A DNA stretch of 5,354 nucleotides from Caldithrix sp. (lineage in GTDB: Bacteria; Zhuqueibacterota; Zhuqueibacteria; Oceanimicrobiales; Oceanimicrobiaceae). How positions within the stretch are numbered: position 1 is the stretch's first letter; every line of letters begins with the position of its first letter. Of the stretch, positions 1-5,354 are shown piece after piece. The position numbers and the translations under genes are program-made. Where the stretch lies: NCBI GenBank assembly GCA_004357015.1, contig SMXE01000156.1, positions 1 to 5,354 on the forward strand. The letters run 5' to 3'. The notes under the pieces were generated by a model, which had not been told where the DNA came from, searched no databases, and was given only the letters and a program-made list of their open reading frames with translations.

Positions 1-2
1 AG

Positions 3-1025
3 CTACGCCCCGACACATGCTCGAACACGTTCCATCAAACCCGGCTCGATATTGACGGGAAATGAAATCTTCTGATGCGTCAAGGCCGATTCAAGTAGCG
101 CGCATAACGCTTCCTGCGTCGCGTAGGCTTTTTGAGCATGGCAACGACTTTCCGTCCCATTTTCCATCATGTCTATCAGGCTTTCTACGAGTTGAACCTG
201 CGCTGGCTCACTGATTTCGGGCCATGAACCGGCAATCTCTTCGTAACGGCCGTCTGGCCACCAGATGCGCAGACCATGTGATAGTCCAAACCAGATACGC
301 CCTTTCGTACAGACCACATCTGCATAAAGATTCAAACCGTTATCAGGATAGGGCGCCCGCATAGAACCACGTCCCGATTCGACATACAGGGGGACGCCGT
401 TGTCAAAAGTAATTACCCCGACATCAAAATCTGGCCCGATCTGTTTCGCGTCGAACGTCTCCTTGCCCGCAAAATTTCCGAGTGCCCACGCAAACGGGCG
501 ATCATCATAGAGAAATCGCACAAAGTCGATCATGTGGGTTCCTTGCCCATGTAGTTTGATGGCACTAATCGCACGGAGATATTCAACTTCCCCAAGCTCG
601 CCGCTGAGTACAATTTCGCGCATCCGCACAGTCAGGTCAAAGAAACGGTATTGATGGTTCACCAGGAGCGTTGTGCCTGAAGCTTCCGCCGTTTCGAGCA
701 TCTCTTTGGAATCCTCAATGTCAACCCCAAAAGGCTTCTCCATCAGAATTCCTTTCACACCGGCTTGAATGGCATCCGCGACGGGTTGATATGCCCACTT
801 GGGGCGAGTCACGACGGTAACAATATCCGGTCTGGCGTCCTGAACCATCTCTTCGACTGATGCGTAAGTCGCAGGGATTTCGTACTTTTGCGCGAAGTTC
901 TGGCGTGCTTCCTCCACCAGATCGACGGCAGCGACAATTTCACAGTTTTTCACATCGCGAAAAGCGGCGACATGCGCAGTCTGCCGCCCACCGCAACCGA
1001 TTAAACCAACTCGATAATTTGCCAT
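3..1025 (-). CDS. Gfo/Idh/MocA family NAD(P)-dependent oxidoreductase
   Basis: Predicted cytoplasmic dehydrogenase that oxidises or reduces a hydroxyl of a sugar, inositol or related polyol with NAD(P). The N-terminal Rossmann fold opens with VGLIGCGGR (residues 6-14, dinucleotide loop). An acidic residue ends the second strand (D35 in VAAVDL), which usually favours NAD over NADP. EKPFG (96-100) holds the family's conserved Lys97. The C-terminal half carries GTHMIDFVRFL (162-172), with the His164/Asp167 pair expected near the substrate. At 340 residues it is of normal family length and complete, ending at TAG three bases from the window edge. The start is supported by TAAGGAG (minus strand, 1034-1040), 8 bases before ATG. 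It is co-directional with the VWA gene but 193 bases downstream of it, behind a repeat cluster, so co-transcription is uncertain. The substrate cannot be told from sequence; the kinase at 4203 makes a sugar or sugar acid plausible. Confidence 0.93.
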   Translation of the reverse strand: MANYRVGLIGCGGRQTAHVAAFRDVKNCEIVAAVDLVEEARQNFAQKYEIPATYASVEEMVQDARPDIVTVVTRPKWAYQPVADAIQAGVKGILMEKPFGVDIEDSKEMLETAEASGTTLLVNHQYRFFDLTVRMREIVLSGELGEVEYLRAISAIKLHGQGTHMIDFVRFLYDDRPFAWALGNFAGKETFDAKQIGPDFDVGVITFDNGVPLYVESGRGSMRAPYPDNGLNLYADVVCTKGRIWFGLSHGLRIWWPDGRYEEIAGSWPEISEPAQVQLVESLIDMMENGTESRCHAQKAYATQEALCALLESALTHQKISFPVNIEPGLMERVRACVGA

Positions 1026-1049
1026 GATTTCATCTCCTTAGATTTAGAG

Positions 1050-1169
1050 TAATACCAATTTGCAATAAAAAGGGTAATCTGATTTGGAGTGCGAAAACTC
1101 TGTTTTCGCTGCAAAAACAGAGTTTTTGCACTCCAGGGATGTCACTTCGATTAACGCGGGTTAGTATAA
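1050..1169. repeat. Possible MITE-like element with a REPIN core
   Basis: Tentative outer boundary around the inverted repeat pair at 1086-1134. TAATACCAA at 1050-1058 and TTAGTATAA at 1161-1169 are imperfect inverted repeats (7 of 9 positions). They lie almost symmetrically, 27 and 26 bases outside the core. The same left-end motif (ATTGGTATTA) occurs at 3594-3603, 24 bases from the single repeat unit there. The arms between core and ends show no clear similarity. No transposase and no certain target-site duplication are visible, so the element may really be only the core. This element and the direct repeat beside it occupy most of the 193-base gap between the VWA and oxidoreductase genes. 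Confidence 0.33.
1086..1134. repeat. REPIN-like inverted pair of 24-base REP-like units
   Basis: Two 24-base units face each other across one base (T1110): 1086-1109 and 1111-1134. They match at 22 of 24 positions as inverted repeats, and the outer ends read GGAGTGC and GCACTCC. Each unit also contains its own hairpin: GCGAAAAC-TCT-GTTTTCGC in the left unit and GCAAAAAC-AGA-GTTTTTGC in the right, with 8-bp perfect stems. The two differences between units pair with each other inside the small stem, so both hairpins stay perfect. A GGAG tetranucleotide before a short palindrome, doubled in inverse orientation, is the layout of REP/REPIN elements mobilised by RAYT (IS200-like) transposases; assignment to that class is inference. 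It lies 60 bases upstream of the oxidoreductase start and 84 bases past the VWA stop. There is no U-run right after the stem, so an intrinsic terminator is not supported. Confidence 0.8.
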
Positions 1170-1198
1170 CGTATCTCAAACGCAAATTCGTATAACGT
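1164..1198. repeat. GTATAACGT direct repeat, two copies
   Basis: GTATAACGT occurs at 1164-1172 and again at 1190-1198, with starts 26 bases apart (about two and a half helical turns). A loose inverted pair frames the region: TCGATTAACG at 1147-1156 and CGTTAAGTCGA at 1196-1206. It lies between the VWA stop and the REPIN-like pair, upstream of the oxidoreductase gene. On the minus strand the first copy gives a TATACT -10-like hexamer (1163-1168), but no good -35 box lies at the proper distance. It could be an operator or repeat debris. Confidence 0.4.
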
Positions 1199-1218
1199 TA
1201 AGTCGAGTTGTATTGACA

Positions 1219-3075
1219 TTAGAGGTTCCGATGGTAAACCCACCATTCTACCGCCAGTAACAACAACGCGAAAAAGGCGACATATCCCCAAACCTCTCGA
1301 TTCACTTCCTGCTCATCCGGTTGCTTCTGCTCAATTTCAGGGCGAGCCGTTGAAACTGCCTCTTGCTCTAATTGGGGAGGCGAGAGATTCGACGCTTGTG
1401 GATTGAGAAGATTAACCGCGAATCTGCCGAATTGCTGTTCATCGACGAATACAGTGTAGACGCCGATCTGGGTCGTCTCCGCAAAAATAATTGGAGACGT
1501 TCGTTCCACCAAGTCGAGTCGCGTCCCGCCAGGTAACTGGACAGTGACTCGATCGACCTGGTCCGGGTGGTCAAGGCGAATCTTTACGGGGTCACCCACC
1601 TTAACGACAGTCGGCTGGATTGCATCCGTCCCCGACCCAAGCCATTCGAGACATTGAGACATGAGAATGGGAGCCGCAGGGATGGAGAGCGCAAACTGCG
1701 AAATCCGCAGATCGAATGGATCGAACGCGAAGACGACTACCTTCTGATCGCCCTGCCTACCGAGCCAGATCAACGGTGCCCCTGTGGTTTCAACGAGCGA
1801 TATACCCCATATCGGTAATTCAACGCTCAACGATTCTTTGACACGTAGATCGATTAGCGAGATGCCCGACATCACAGAGTCAACTTGCTTTTGGTCGATT
1901 ACTCGAATCGGTTGCTCATTTTTTTGCGCCGACATAAAAGGCAACCCATCAGCCGGATTCAAGAAAATGACATTTCCGTCGGGAAGAGGTTCAGGGACAA
2001 ACTGATCGAAGATGAGGATATCTCGATCCGTCAATCCGTGATAATCCTCAGTTTGAATCTGTAAGAGTTCGACGTTTGGAATTGCCTTCAACATGTGTGT
2101 CAGCAACGTCTGCTTTCGGTCACTGACAAGTAAAACTCGCAATTTCGAGGGGGGATGTAAAATTGCCGAAGCCACGTTATCGAGGGCGAGGTCGTCCTCT
2201 ACAAGGCGTGCACTGATGACCTGTCCGTCAATCCCTTCATCCGAAAAAGGAAACACAAGCGACTGCGTCTCCCCCGCTGCAAGGACGATTGTTTCGTCAT
2301 CAAACGAATTTCCTTCTTCAAATTCCAACCATATCTGAACCGTCTTCTCGGCATTCCCGAAGTTCTGCACGCCCACGAGCACTTGATATTCATTCAGTTC
2401 GTGTGTGACGCTGAACTGCACGATACCGACGTTATCGCCACGCTCCCCAACGCGGATTTTGTCGATGTGACTCGCGGACGCAGGCACATCTTCAAAGTTG
2501 TCGCTGATGAAGAAAATTTGCGTGTTCGGTGTGTTTGCGTAGAGCTGTAACGAATCAAAAATCGCCCTGAGTTCCGGCGATGTATGTTGTGCAGGCAGCT
2601 TCTCCACTGCACGGCGAAGCTTCTCTTTATCAGCTGTGAATGCTTGGCGGATATGTCGAGGTGGATGTGACGTATCGATAATCATCATCTGCCCGCCCGG
2701 ATGGAGCCGCTCAATAAGCTTCAACGCCTCCGCCTTCGCCGCATCAAGCCGACTTTTGCCGAGTTCTGTGGATTGCATGCTGGCAGAATTATCGATGATG
2801 AGAACCGATTGTCCTCTCAAAAAACCGGGTTGACGTAACGCAGGACGGGCAACAGTGGCAATGACAATGATTAAGAAAAGCGTTTGTAGGAAAAGTAAAA
2901 GGGAGTTGCGTAAACGCTGGAAGGGCACATTGGCTTTCATGTCCTCAATGGCTTGAAGCCAAAGCATCACGCTAGGAACAACGTGGCGTTGGCGACGAAG
3001 CTTGAGAAAGTGTAGCAATGCTACGATTGGAATGAGTGCAGCGAGATAAAAAGCCGATGGATTCAGAAAGTGCAT
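1219..3075 (-). CDS. BatA-like membrane protein with von Willebrand factor A domain
   Basis: Predicted inner-membrane protein. The N-terminus (FLNPSAFYLAALIPIVALLHFLK) has the BatA-type opening: a membrane helix at about 9-25, a basic stretch KLRRQR, and a second helix at about 57-77. The VWA domain follows (about 89-205) with an intact metal-binding MIDAS motif, DNSAS at 95-99, and ISD (190-192) supplying the later Asp; Thr165 is a candidate for the third MIDAS ligand. Residues about 215-310 look like an Ig/CARDB-type beta domain. Residues 311-480 resemble the inactive glutamine-amidotransferase-like region found in such proteins, followed by a beta-rich segment. A last helix lies at about 597-613 with a short tail. 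Such proteins often work with MoxR ATPases and DUF58 proteins, neither of which is visible here. Only six bases separate it from the TPR gene; its ribosome site is weak (AAAGAAAG), so translational coupling is likely. Precise function unknown. Confidence 0.88.
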   Translation of the reverse strand: MHFLNPSAFYLAALIPIVALLHFLKLRRQRHVVPSVMLWLQAIEDMKANVPFQRLRNSLLLFLQTLFLIIVIATVARPALRQPGFLRGQSVLIIDNSASMQSTELGKSRLDAAKAEALKLIERLHPGGQMMIIDTSHPPRHIRQAFTADKEKLRRAVEKLPAQHTSPELRAIFDSLQLYANTPNTQIFFISDNFEDVPASASHIDKIRVGERGDNVGIVQFSVTHELNEYQVLVGVQNFGNAEKTVQIWLEFEEGNSFDDETIVLAAGETQSLVFPFSDEGIDGQVISARLVEDDLALDNVASAILHPPSKLRVLLVSDRKQTLLTHMLKAIPNVELLQIQTEDYHGLTDRDILIFDQFVPEPLPDGNVIFLNPADGLPFMSAQKNEQPIRVIDQKQVDSVMSGISLIDLRVKESLSVELPIWGISLVETTGAPLIWLGRQGDQKVVVFAFDPFDLRISQFALSIPAAPILMSQCLEWLGSGTDAIQPTVVKVGDPVKIRLDHPDQVDRVTVQLPGGTRLDLVERTSPIIFAETTQIGVYTVFVDEQQFGRFAVNLLNPQASNLSPPQLEQEAVSTARPEIEQKQPDEQEVNREVWGYVAFFALLLLAVEWWVYHRNL

Positions 3076-3081
3076 CTTTCT

Positions 3082-3528
3082 TTACACCGATGCAGCGGCC
3101 TCGACAGCCTCTTCAGGGGGACCGCCCGTTTTCTCGTTAAGTTGCTGTAAAATTTCCTCTGCGTCGATACGACCAACTTCGCCATATTTTCCCAAATGTT
3201 CGCACTCTTCGCGGGCTTTATCGTACTCCTCCAGTTCAAAGTAGATTGTCGCCAGATTCTTGTGCATTTCCCTGAAAACGCCTGTCCAATTACGCTGCGA
3301 TTCTTTACTGAGCAAACGTTTGGCACTGTCTAAGGCGCGGTTGACAATCTCGTCAAGTTCAGCTTTTTTATCCGCCGGAAAATGACTCGCATCTTGATTG
3401 TTCTCACGCATCTCTGCGATCTTCTTGTTGTAGCCCTGTAACTGTTTGATTGCTTTGTCACAGTGATTATAAGTCCTTTCGATACCAACGACCCCTTCAA
3501 AAATTTTTGAGAGAAAACCCAATTTCAT
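3082..3528 (-). CDS. Small TPR-like protein, partner gene of the VWA protein
   Basis: Cytoplasmic, highly charged, predominantly helical protein of 148 residues without signal peptide or membrane segment. Residues about 84-117 fit a tetratricopeptide-type helix pair, with NLATIYFELEEYDKAREECE carrying the usual Ala/Tyr/Ala spacing; residues 20-75 are helical and Lys/Glu-rich. The tail (about 133-148) is low-complexity (GGPPEEAVEAAASV). It is probably a protein-interaction module; no catalytic motif is visible. The start is well supported by GGAGG (minus strand, 3535-3539) six bases before ATG. It is first in a two-gene unit with the VWA gene, whose ATG begins six bases after this stop. TPR proteins are common neighbours of BatA/BatB-type VWA proteins, so a role as assembly or scaffold partner is inferred. 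Its leader contains a REP-like hairpin and its promoter is at 3600-3628. Confidence 0.82.
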   Translation of the reverse strand: MKLGFLSKIFEGVVGIERTYNHCDKAIKQLQGYNKKIAEMRENNQDASHFPADKKAELDEIVNRALDSAKRLLSKESQRNWTGVFREMHKNLATIYFELEEYDKAREECEHLGKYGEVGRIDAEEILQQLNEKTGGPPEEAVEAAASV

Positions 3529-3545
3529 AGATAACCTCCGTTGCG

Positions 3546-3569
3546 GCGAAAACAGAGTTTTCGCACTCC
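3546..3569. repeat. Single REP-like unit in the TPR gene leader
   Basis: This 24-base unit is the exact reverse complement of the left unit at 1086-1109. It contains GCGAAAAC-AGA-GTTTTCGC (3546-3564), an 8-bp perfect stem with a 3-base loop, then ACTCC. In the minus-strand transcript it reads GGAG(T) followed by the hairpin, which ends six bases before the GGAGG ribosome site. It therefore sits inside the predicted 5' leader of the TPR/VWA operon and could affect translation start or mRNA stability; that effect is inference. No inverted partner is found beside it. Confidence 0.8.
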
Positions 3570-3594
3570 AAAAATAGACATTTCAAGTGAATGA

Positions 3595-3609
3595 TTGGTA
3601 TTATACCAA
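3595..3609. repeat. Palindrome TTGGTATTATACCAA over the minus-strand -10 box
   Basis: Perfect 6-bp inverted repeat (TTGGTA/TACCAA) around TTA. The reverse strand reads TTGGTATAATACCAA, so the palindrome overlays an ideal TATAAT with its extended TGG. It could be an operator, letting a dimeric regulator block the promoter, or the end of a repeat element, since ATTGGTATTA also occurs (reversed) at 1050-1059 near the other repeat core. Confidence 0.55.
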
Positions 3610-3628
3610 AAGGACAGTCATTAAGCAA
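3600..3628 (-). promoter_or_regulatory. Extended -10 promoter for the TPR/VWA operon
   Basis: On the minus strand: TTGCTT (3623-3628), a 17-base spacer, then TATAAT (3600-3605) preceded by TGG, giving a perfect extended -10. Transcription would begin near 3593 and give a leader of about 65 bases containing the REP-like hairpin and then the ribosome site. The -35 is mediocre (3 of 6), but the extended -10 compensates. It is the best promoter-like match I noticed in the window and points straight at the TPR/VWA genes. Confidence 0.65.
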
Positions 3629-3644
3629 CGATCAAGAATTTATC

Positions 3645-3674
3645 TTGACCTGCTATTGCCGTTTGGGTTATAGT
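3645..3674 (+). promoter_or_regulatory. Sigma-70-like promoter for the membrane protein/kinase pair
   Basis: TTGACC (3645-3650), an 18-base spacer and TATAGT (3669-3674); using TTATAG instead gives 17. Start of transcription would be near 3681, about 185 bases before the first ATG. Its -35 box lies 16 bases from the -35 box of the opposing promoter, so the two operons probably share regulation or compete for polymerase. Confidence 0.5.
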
Positions 3675-3680
3675 GTTGAC

Positions 3681-3865
3681 TTGAGCGCAGATTCAGGAAT
3701 CAACGTCGTCCATAGCGGTAACCTTTTTCTGTTTCAAATCGCTTACTTAAACCTCGTCATTTTTGACCTGCGTTCTCCCATTTTTGATGCGACTTTCTGA
3801 ACAATCAACCTTGAAAAGGCTCTTACTGCCTCACACACGCTTTGAGATTGGTGGAATAACCCGCT
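3681..3865 (+). other. Untranslated leader of the plus-strand operon
   Basis: About 185 bases between the inferred transcription start and the membrane-protein ATG. It holds a short inverted repeat GATTC-AG-GAATC (3690-3701), close to the start point and possibly an operator. Further on it is pyrimidine-rich, with T-runs near 3724-3728, 3760-3764 and 3781-3785. I recognise no riboswitch and no convincing terminator or attenuator hairpin. Confidence 0.35.
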
Positions 3866-4168
3866 ATGCTATTTTATATTTTTATTTTTTTCATCCCTGT
3901 TGCTGTATGGCTTATTTTACAAATCGTCTCTAAGCGGAATGGTGAAGAACAAAAACAACCGCTTCTTGAAGTATGCTCGCTTTGTCATGAGGAATTTCCA
4001 ACAGACGAGTTGCTTGAAAAAGAGGTTGGAGAATATAGCAGGGTTTACTGCTTTTGCGGAAACTGTATTGATAAACTATATCATGAATATCACGCCAAGA
4101 CAGAAGGAGAAGGCGTATTAGGGGATAGAGAGAAGGAAGCAGAAAGCGGGGAACATCCTTTGACGTAA
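3866..4168 (+). CDS. Small single-pass membrane protein with a Cys-rich zinc-site motif
   Basis: Unrecognised 100-residue protein. A strongly hydrophobic N-terminal helix (residues 2-20) is followed by a basic SKR, which suggests a membrane anchor with the rest in the cytoplasm. The soluble part has CSLC (37-40) and CFCGNC (62-67), that is C37/C40 and C64/C67 with an extra C62 and H41. The second pair begins a likely helix (CIDKLYHEYH). This spacing fits a treble-clef or zinc-ribbon-like site binding one Zn; it is too short for an enzyme. The acidic tail is probably disordered. The start is supported by GGTGGA (3850-3855), 10 bases before ATG. An overlapping frame within the gene lacks this pattern. 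It precedes the kinase by 34 bases on the same strand, so they are probably co-transcribed, though no functional link is evident. Confidence 0.72.
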   Translation: MLFYIFIFFIPVAVWLILQIVSKRNGEEQKQPLLEVCSLCHEEFPTDELLEKEVGEYSRVYCFCGNCIDKLYHEYHAKTEGEGVLGDREKEAESGEHPLT

Positions 4169-4202
4169 CACACATTGCATATCATGAGGAGGTAGAAAAC
4201 TG

Positions 4203-5246
4203 ATGTACGACCTAGTTACATTTGGCGAAGCAATGGTGAGGTTGACCTCTCCAGAATTCATGCGTCTTGAACAATCATCGTCTTTATCGCTAAGTGCCGG
4301 TGGTGCGGAATTGAATGTCGCCGTCAATGCAGCGCAACTCGGATTACGCTCGGCGTGGCTCTCCCGGCTCGTTGACAACTGGTCAGGACGATTCATTCGT
4401 AACAAAGGCCAAGAATTGGGCGTCGATATGTCCAATATCGTCTGGGTTCCATTCGATGGCGTTGGATTCGAGCGCAACGGGTTTTATCATCTTGAACTTG
4501 GTGCCGGTCCGCGTCCGAGCAGCGTTACTTATGACCGAGGGCATACGGCAATCTCAAAAATACAGCCTGGCGAAATTGATTGGGCGGCGATTTTTGAGAA
4601 TGCGCGATGGTTCCATTTAAGCGGTATCACGCCGGCTTTGTCGGAATCGACAGCCGCTGTGGCGAAAGAAGCGTTGCAAGCCGCCAGAGCGGCCGATGTA
4701 AAAACCAGCTATGATCTGAATTTTCGCTCAAAGTTGTGGAGCGCAGAGCAGGCACAGGCAGTCAATCGTGAAATGGTGCCTCACGTCTGTGTGCTAATCG
4801 GCAACGAGGAGGATTTTGAGAAGTCGCTTGGATTCAAAGCGGAAGGTGCGACGGAAGGCTATAGTAAGCTCGATCCGGACAGCTACAAAGAGGTGGCGCG
4901 TCGGGTTGCAGCGCAGTATCCGAGCGTTGAAATGATTGGCACGACGCTACGCGATGCCAAAACAGGCTGGCTAAACGATTGGCGAACACTCCTATTCGAC
5001 GGTAACGAGTTTTATCTATCGCGCATCTACGAAAATTTGGAGCTTGTTGACCGCGTCGGAGGCGGTGATAGTTTCGCTTCGGGGCTGATCTATAGTTTAC
5101 TCAACGGCAAATCACCACAAGAGGCAGTGGATTTCGCAGGCGGATACTCCGCGCTTGCACACACCTTCCCCGGCGACTTTAACTGGGCAACCGCTGAGGA
5201 AACTGAAAAGGCGATGCAGGCGGGTAGCGTACGAATTAGCCGGTAG
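4203..5246 (+). CDS. kdgK: PfkB-family sugar kinase, probable 2-keto-3-deoxygluconate kinase
   Basis: Cytoplasmic ribokinase-fold enzyme expected to phosphorylate a sugar or sugar acid with ATP; the best fit is KDG to KDPG, ahead of an aldolase in uronate or Entner-Doudoroff-type catabolism. The N-terminus GEAMVRLTSP leads to AGGAELNVAV (32-41), the substrate-loop motif. WFHLSGITPALS (136-147) and YDLNFRSKLW (170-179) closely resemble KDG kinases. Tyr95, Tyr110, Arg112 and Arg175 fall where the KDG contacts lie in the Thermus enzyme, by alignment from memory. The second PfkB signature, VDRVGGGDSFASG (282-294), carries the catalytic base Asp289 and the anion hole; the usual GAGD is GGGD here. 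Length (347) is slightly above the usual 310-330, mainly from an insert near 206-230. The start is fixed by GAGGAGGT (4186-4193), nine bases before ATG. Fructokinase or another PfkB specificity is the alternative. Confidence 0.88.
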   Translation: MYDLVTFGEAMVRLTSPEFMRLEQSSSLSLSAGGAELNVAVNAAQLGLRSAWLSRLVDNWSGRFIRNKGQELGVDMSNIVWVPFDGVGFERNGFYHLELGAGPRPSSVTYDRGHTAISKIQPGEIDWAAIFENARWFHLSGITPALSESTAAVAKEALQAARAADVKTSYDLNFRSKLWSAEQAQAVNREMVPHVCVLIGNEEDFEKSLGFKAEGATEGYSKLDPDSYKEVARRVAAQYPSVEMIGTTLRDAKTGWLNDWRTLLFDGNEFYLSRIYENLELVDRVGGGDSFASGLIYSLLNGKSPQEAVDFAGGYSALAHTFPGDFNWATAEETEKAMQAGSVRISR

Positions 5247-5334
5247 TTAGCCCCTTAAGATACCTCGGCATTGCTCGGGATGACTGTTGATACGTCGTTC
5301 TGAACTCTTGCTATGCCCAAGGGCAGGCTAACAC

Positions 5335-5352
5335 GAAGAATCTAGATCCTTC
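5335..5352. repeat. Imperfect palindrome at the window edge, possible start of a dispersed repeat
   Basis: GAAGAATCTAGATCCTTC is an inverted repeat with 8 of 9 pairs around CTAG. With the upstream GTCGTTCTGAAC (5295-5306), it recalls the intergenic repeats reading roughly GTCATTCTGA...GAAGAATCTAGATTCTTC that recur in many environmental bacterial genomes; this is from memory. The right half would lie outside the window. The rest of the 108 bases after the kinase stop hold only a TGCCCAAGGGCA palindrome (5314-5325) with too short a loop and no U-run, so no terminator is supported. Confidence 0.4.
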
Positions 5353-5354
5353 AG

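Noticed and set aside
1086..1134. The long palindrome as an intrinsic terminator of the VWA transcript
   Set aside because: The stem is AT-rich, no U-run follows directly on either strand, and the same unit occurs singly in a leader at 3546, which fits a repeat family better. Incidental effects on transcript ends are not excluded.
1050..1198. A CRISPR array or a transposase-bearing insertion sequence
   Set aside because: Only two inverted units and one short direct repeat, with no regular spacers and no open frame for a transposase.
1567..2833. Several 65-83 codon plus-strand frames within the VWA gene
   Set aside because: They are antisense to a clear, domain-bearing 618-codon gene, have no domain pattern of their own, and have no convincing ribosome sites.
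3063..3326. An 87-codon minus-strand frame overlapping the TPR gene and the VWA start
   Set aside because: It is an out-of-frame shadow on the same strand; the TPR frame has the strong ribosome site and protein-like composition.
3591..3800. A 69-codon plus-strand open frame in the divergent control region
   Set aside because: No ribosome site before its ATG, no recognisable protein pattern, and it runs through both the -10 palindrome and the plus-strand promoter, so it is most likely chance.
3930..4477. Minus-strand frames opposite the small membrane protein and the kinase start
   Set aside because: They are antisense to genes with good ribosome sites and recognisable motifs, and their translations look like random sequence.

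Overview
This looks like chromosomal DNA from an uncultured, non-enteric bacterium of moderate GC content. Five genes sit in two divergent blocks around a control region at about 3529-3865. The gene content (Gfo/Idh/MocA dehydrogenase, BatA-type VWA membrane protein, 2-keto-3-deoxygluconate-type kinase) and the many small intergenic palindromes resemble genomes of the Planctomycetota/Poribacteria kind. That placement is an impression, not a demonstration.

Left block, all on the minus strand and read from right to left: a 148-residue TPR-like cytoplasmic protein (3082-3528); six bases later, a 618-residue membrane-anchored von Willebrand factor A protein with a BatA-like N-terminus (1219-3075); then, after a 193-base gap filled with repeats, a 340-residue NAD(P)-dependent sugar-type oxidoreductase (3-1025). 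The first two almost certainly form one transcription unit. A strong extended -10 promoter (3600-3628) lies upstream. The oxidoreductase may be read from the same transcript or from its own promoter.

Right block, plus strand: a 100-residue single-pass membrane protein with a cysteine-rich zinc-site motif (3866-4168), then after 34 bases a PfkB-family kinase (4203-5246) whose residues best fit 2-keto-3-deoxygluconate kinase. A sigma-70-like promoter at 3645-3674 probably serves both. Its -35 box faces the -35 box of the minus-strand promoter across 16 bases.

The most notable non-coding content is a REP/REPIN-like repeat family. A tight inverted pair of 24-base units lies at 1086-1134 and a single unit at 3546-3569. 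Each unit is GGAG(T) plus a small perfect hairpin, and the two units of the pair differ by two changes that compensate each other inside the hairpin. A shared ATTGGTATTA motif lies 24-26 bases outside the unit at both loci, and at the second locus it contains the -10 box of the TPR/VWA operon. The oxidoreductase and the kinase suggest sugar-acid or uronate-type catabolism on either side of an unrelated membrane-associated VWA module. I see no RNA gene, CRISPR array, transposase or defence system.
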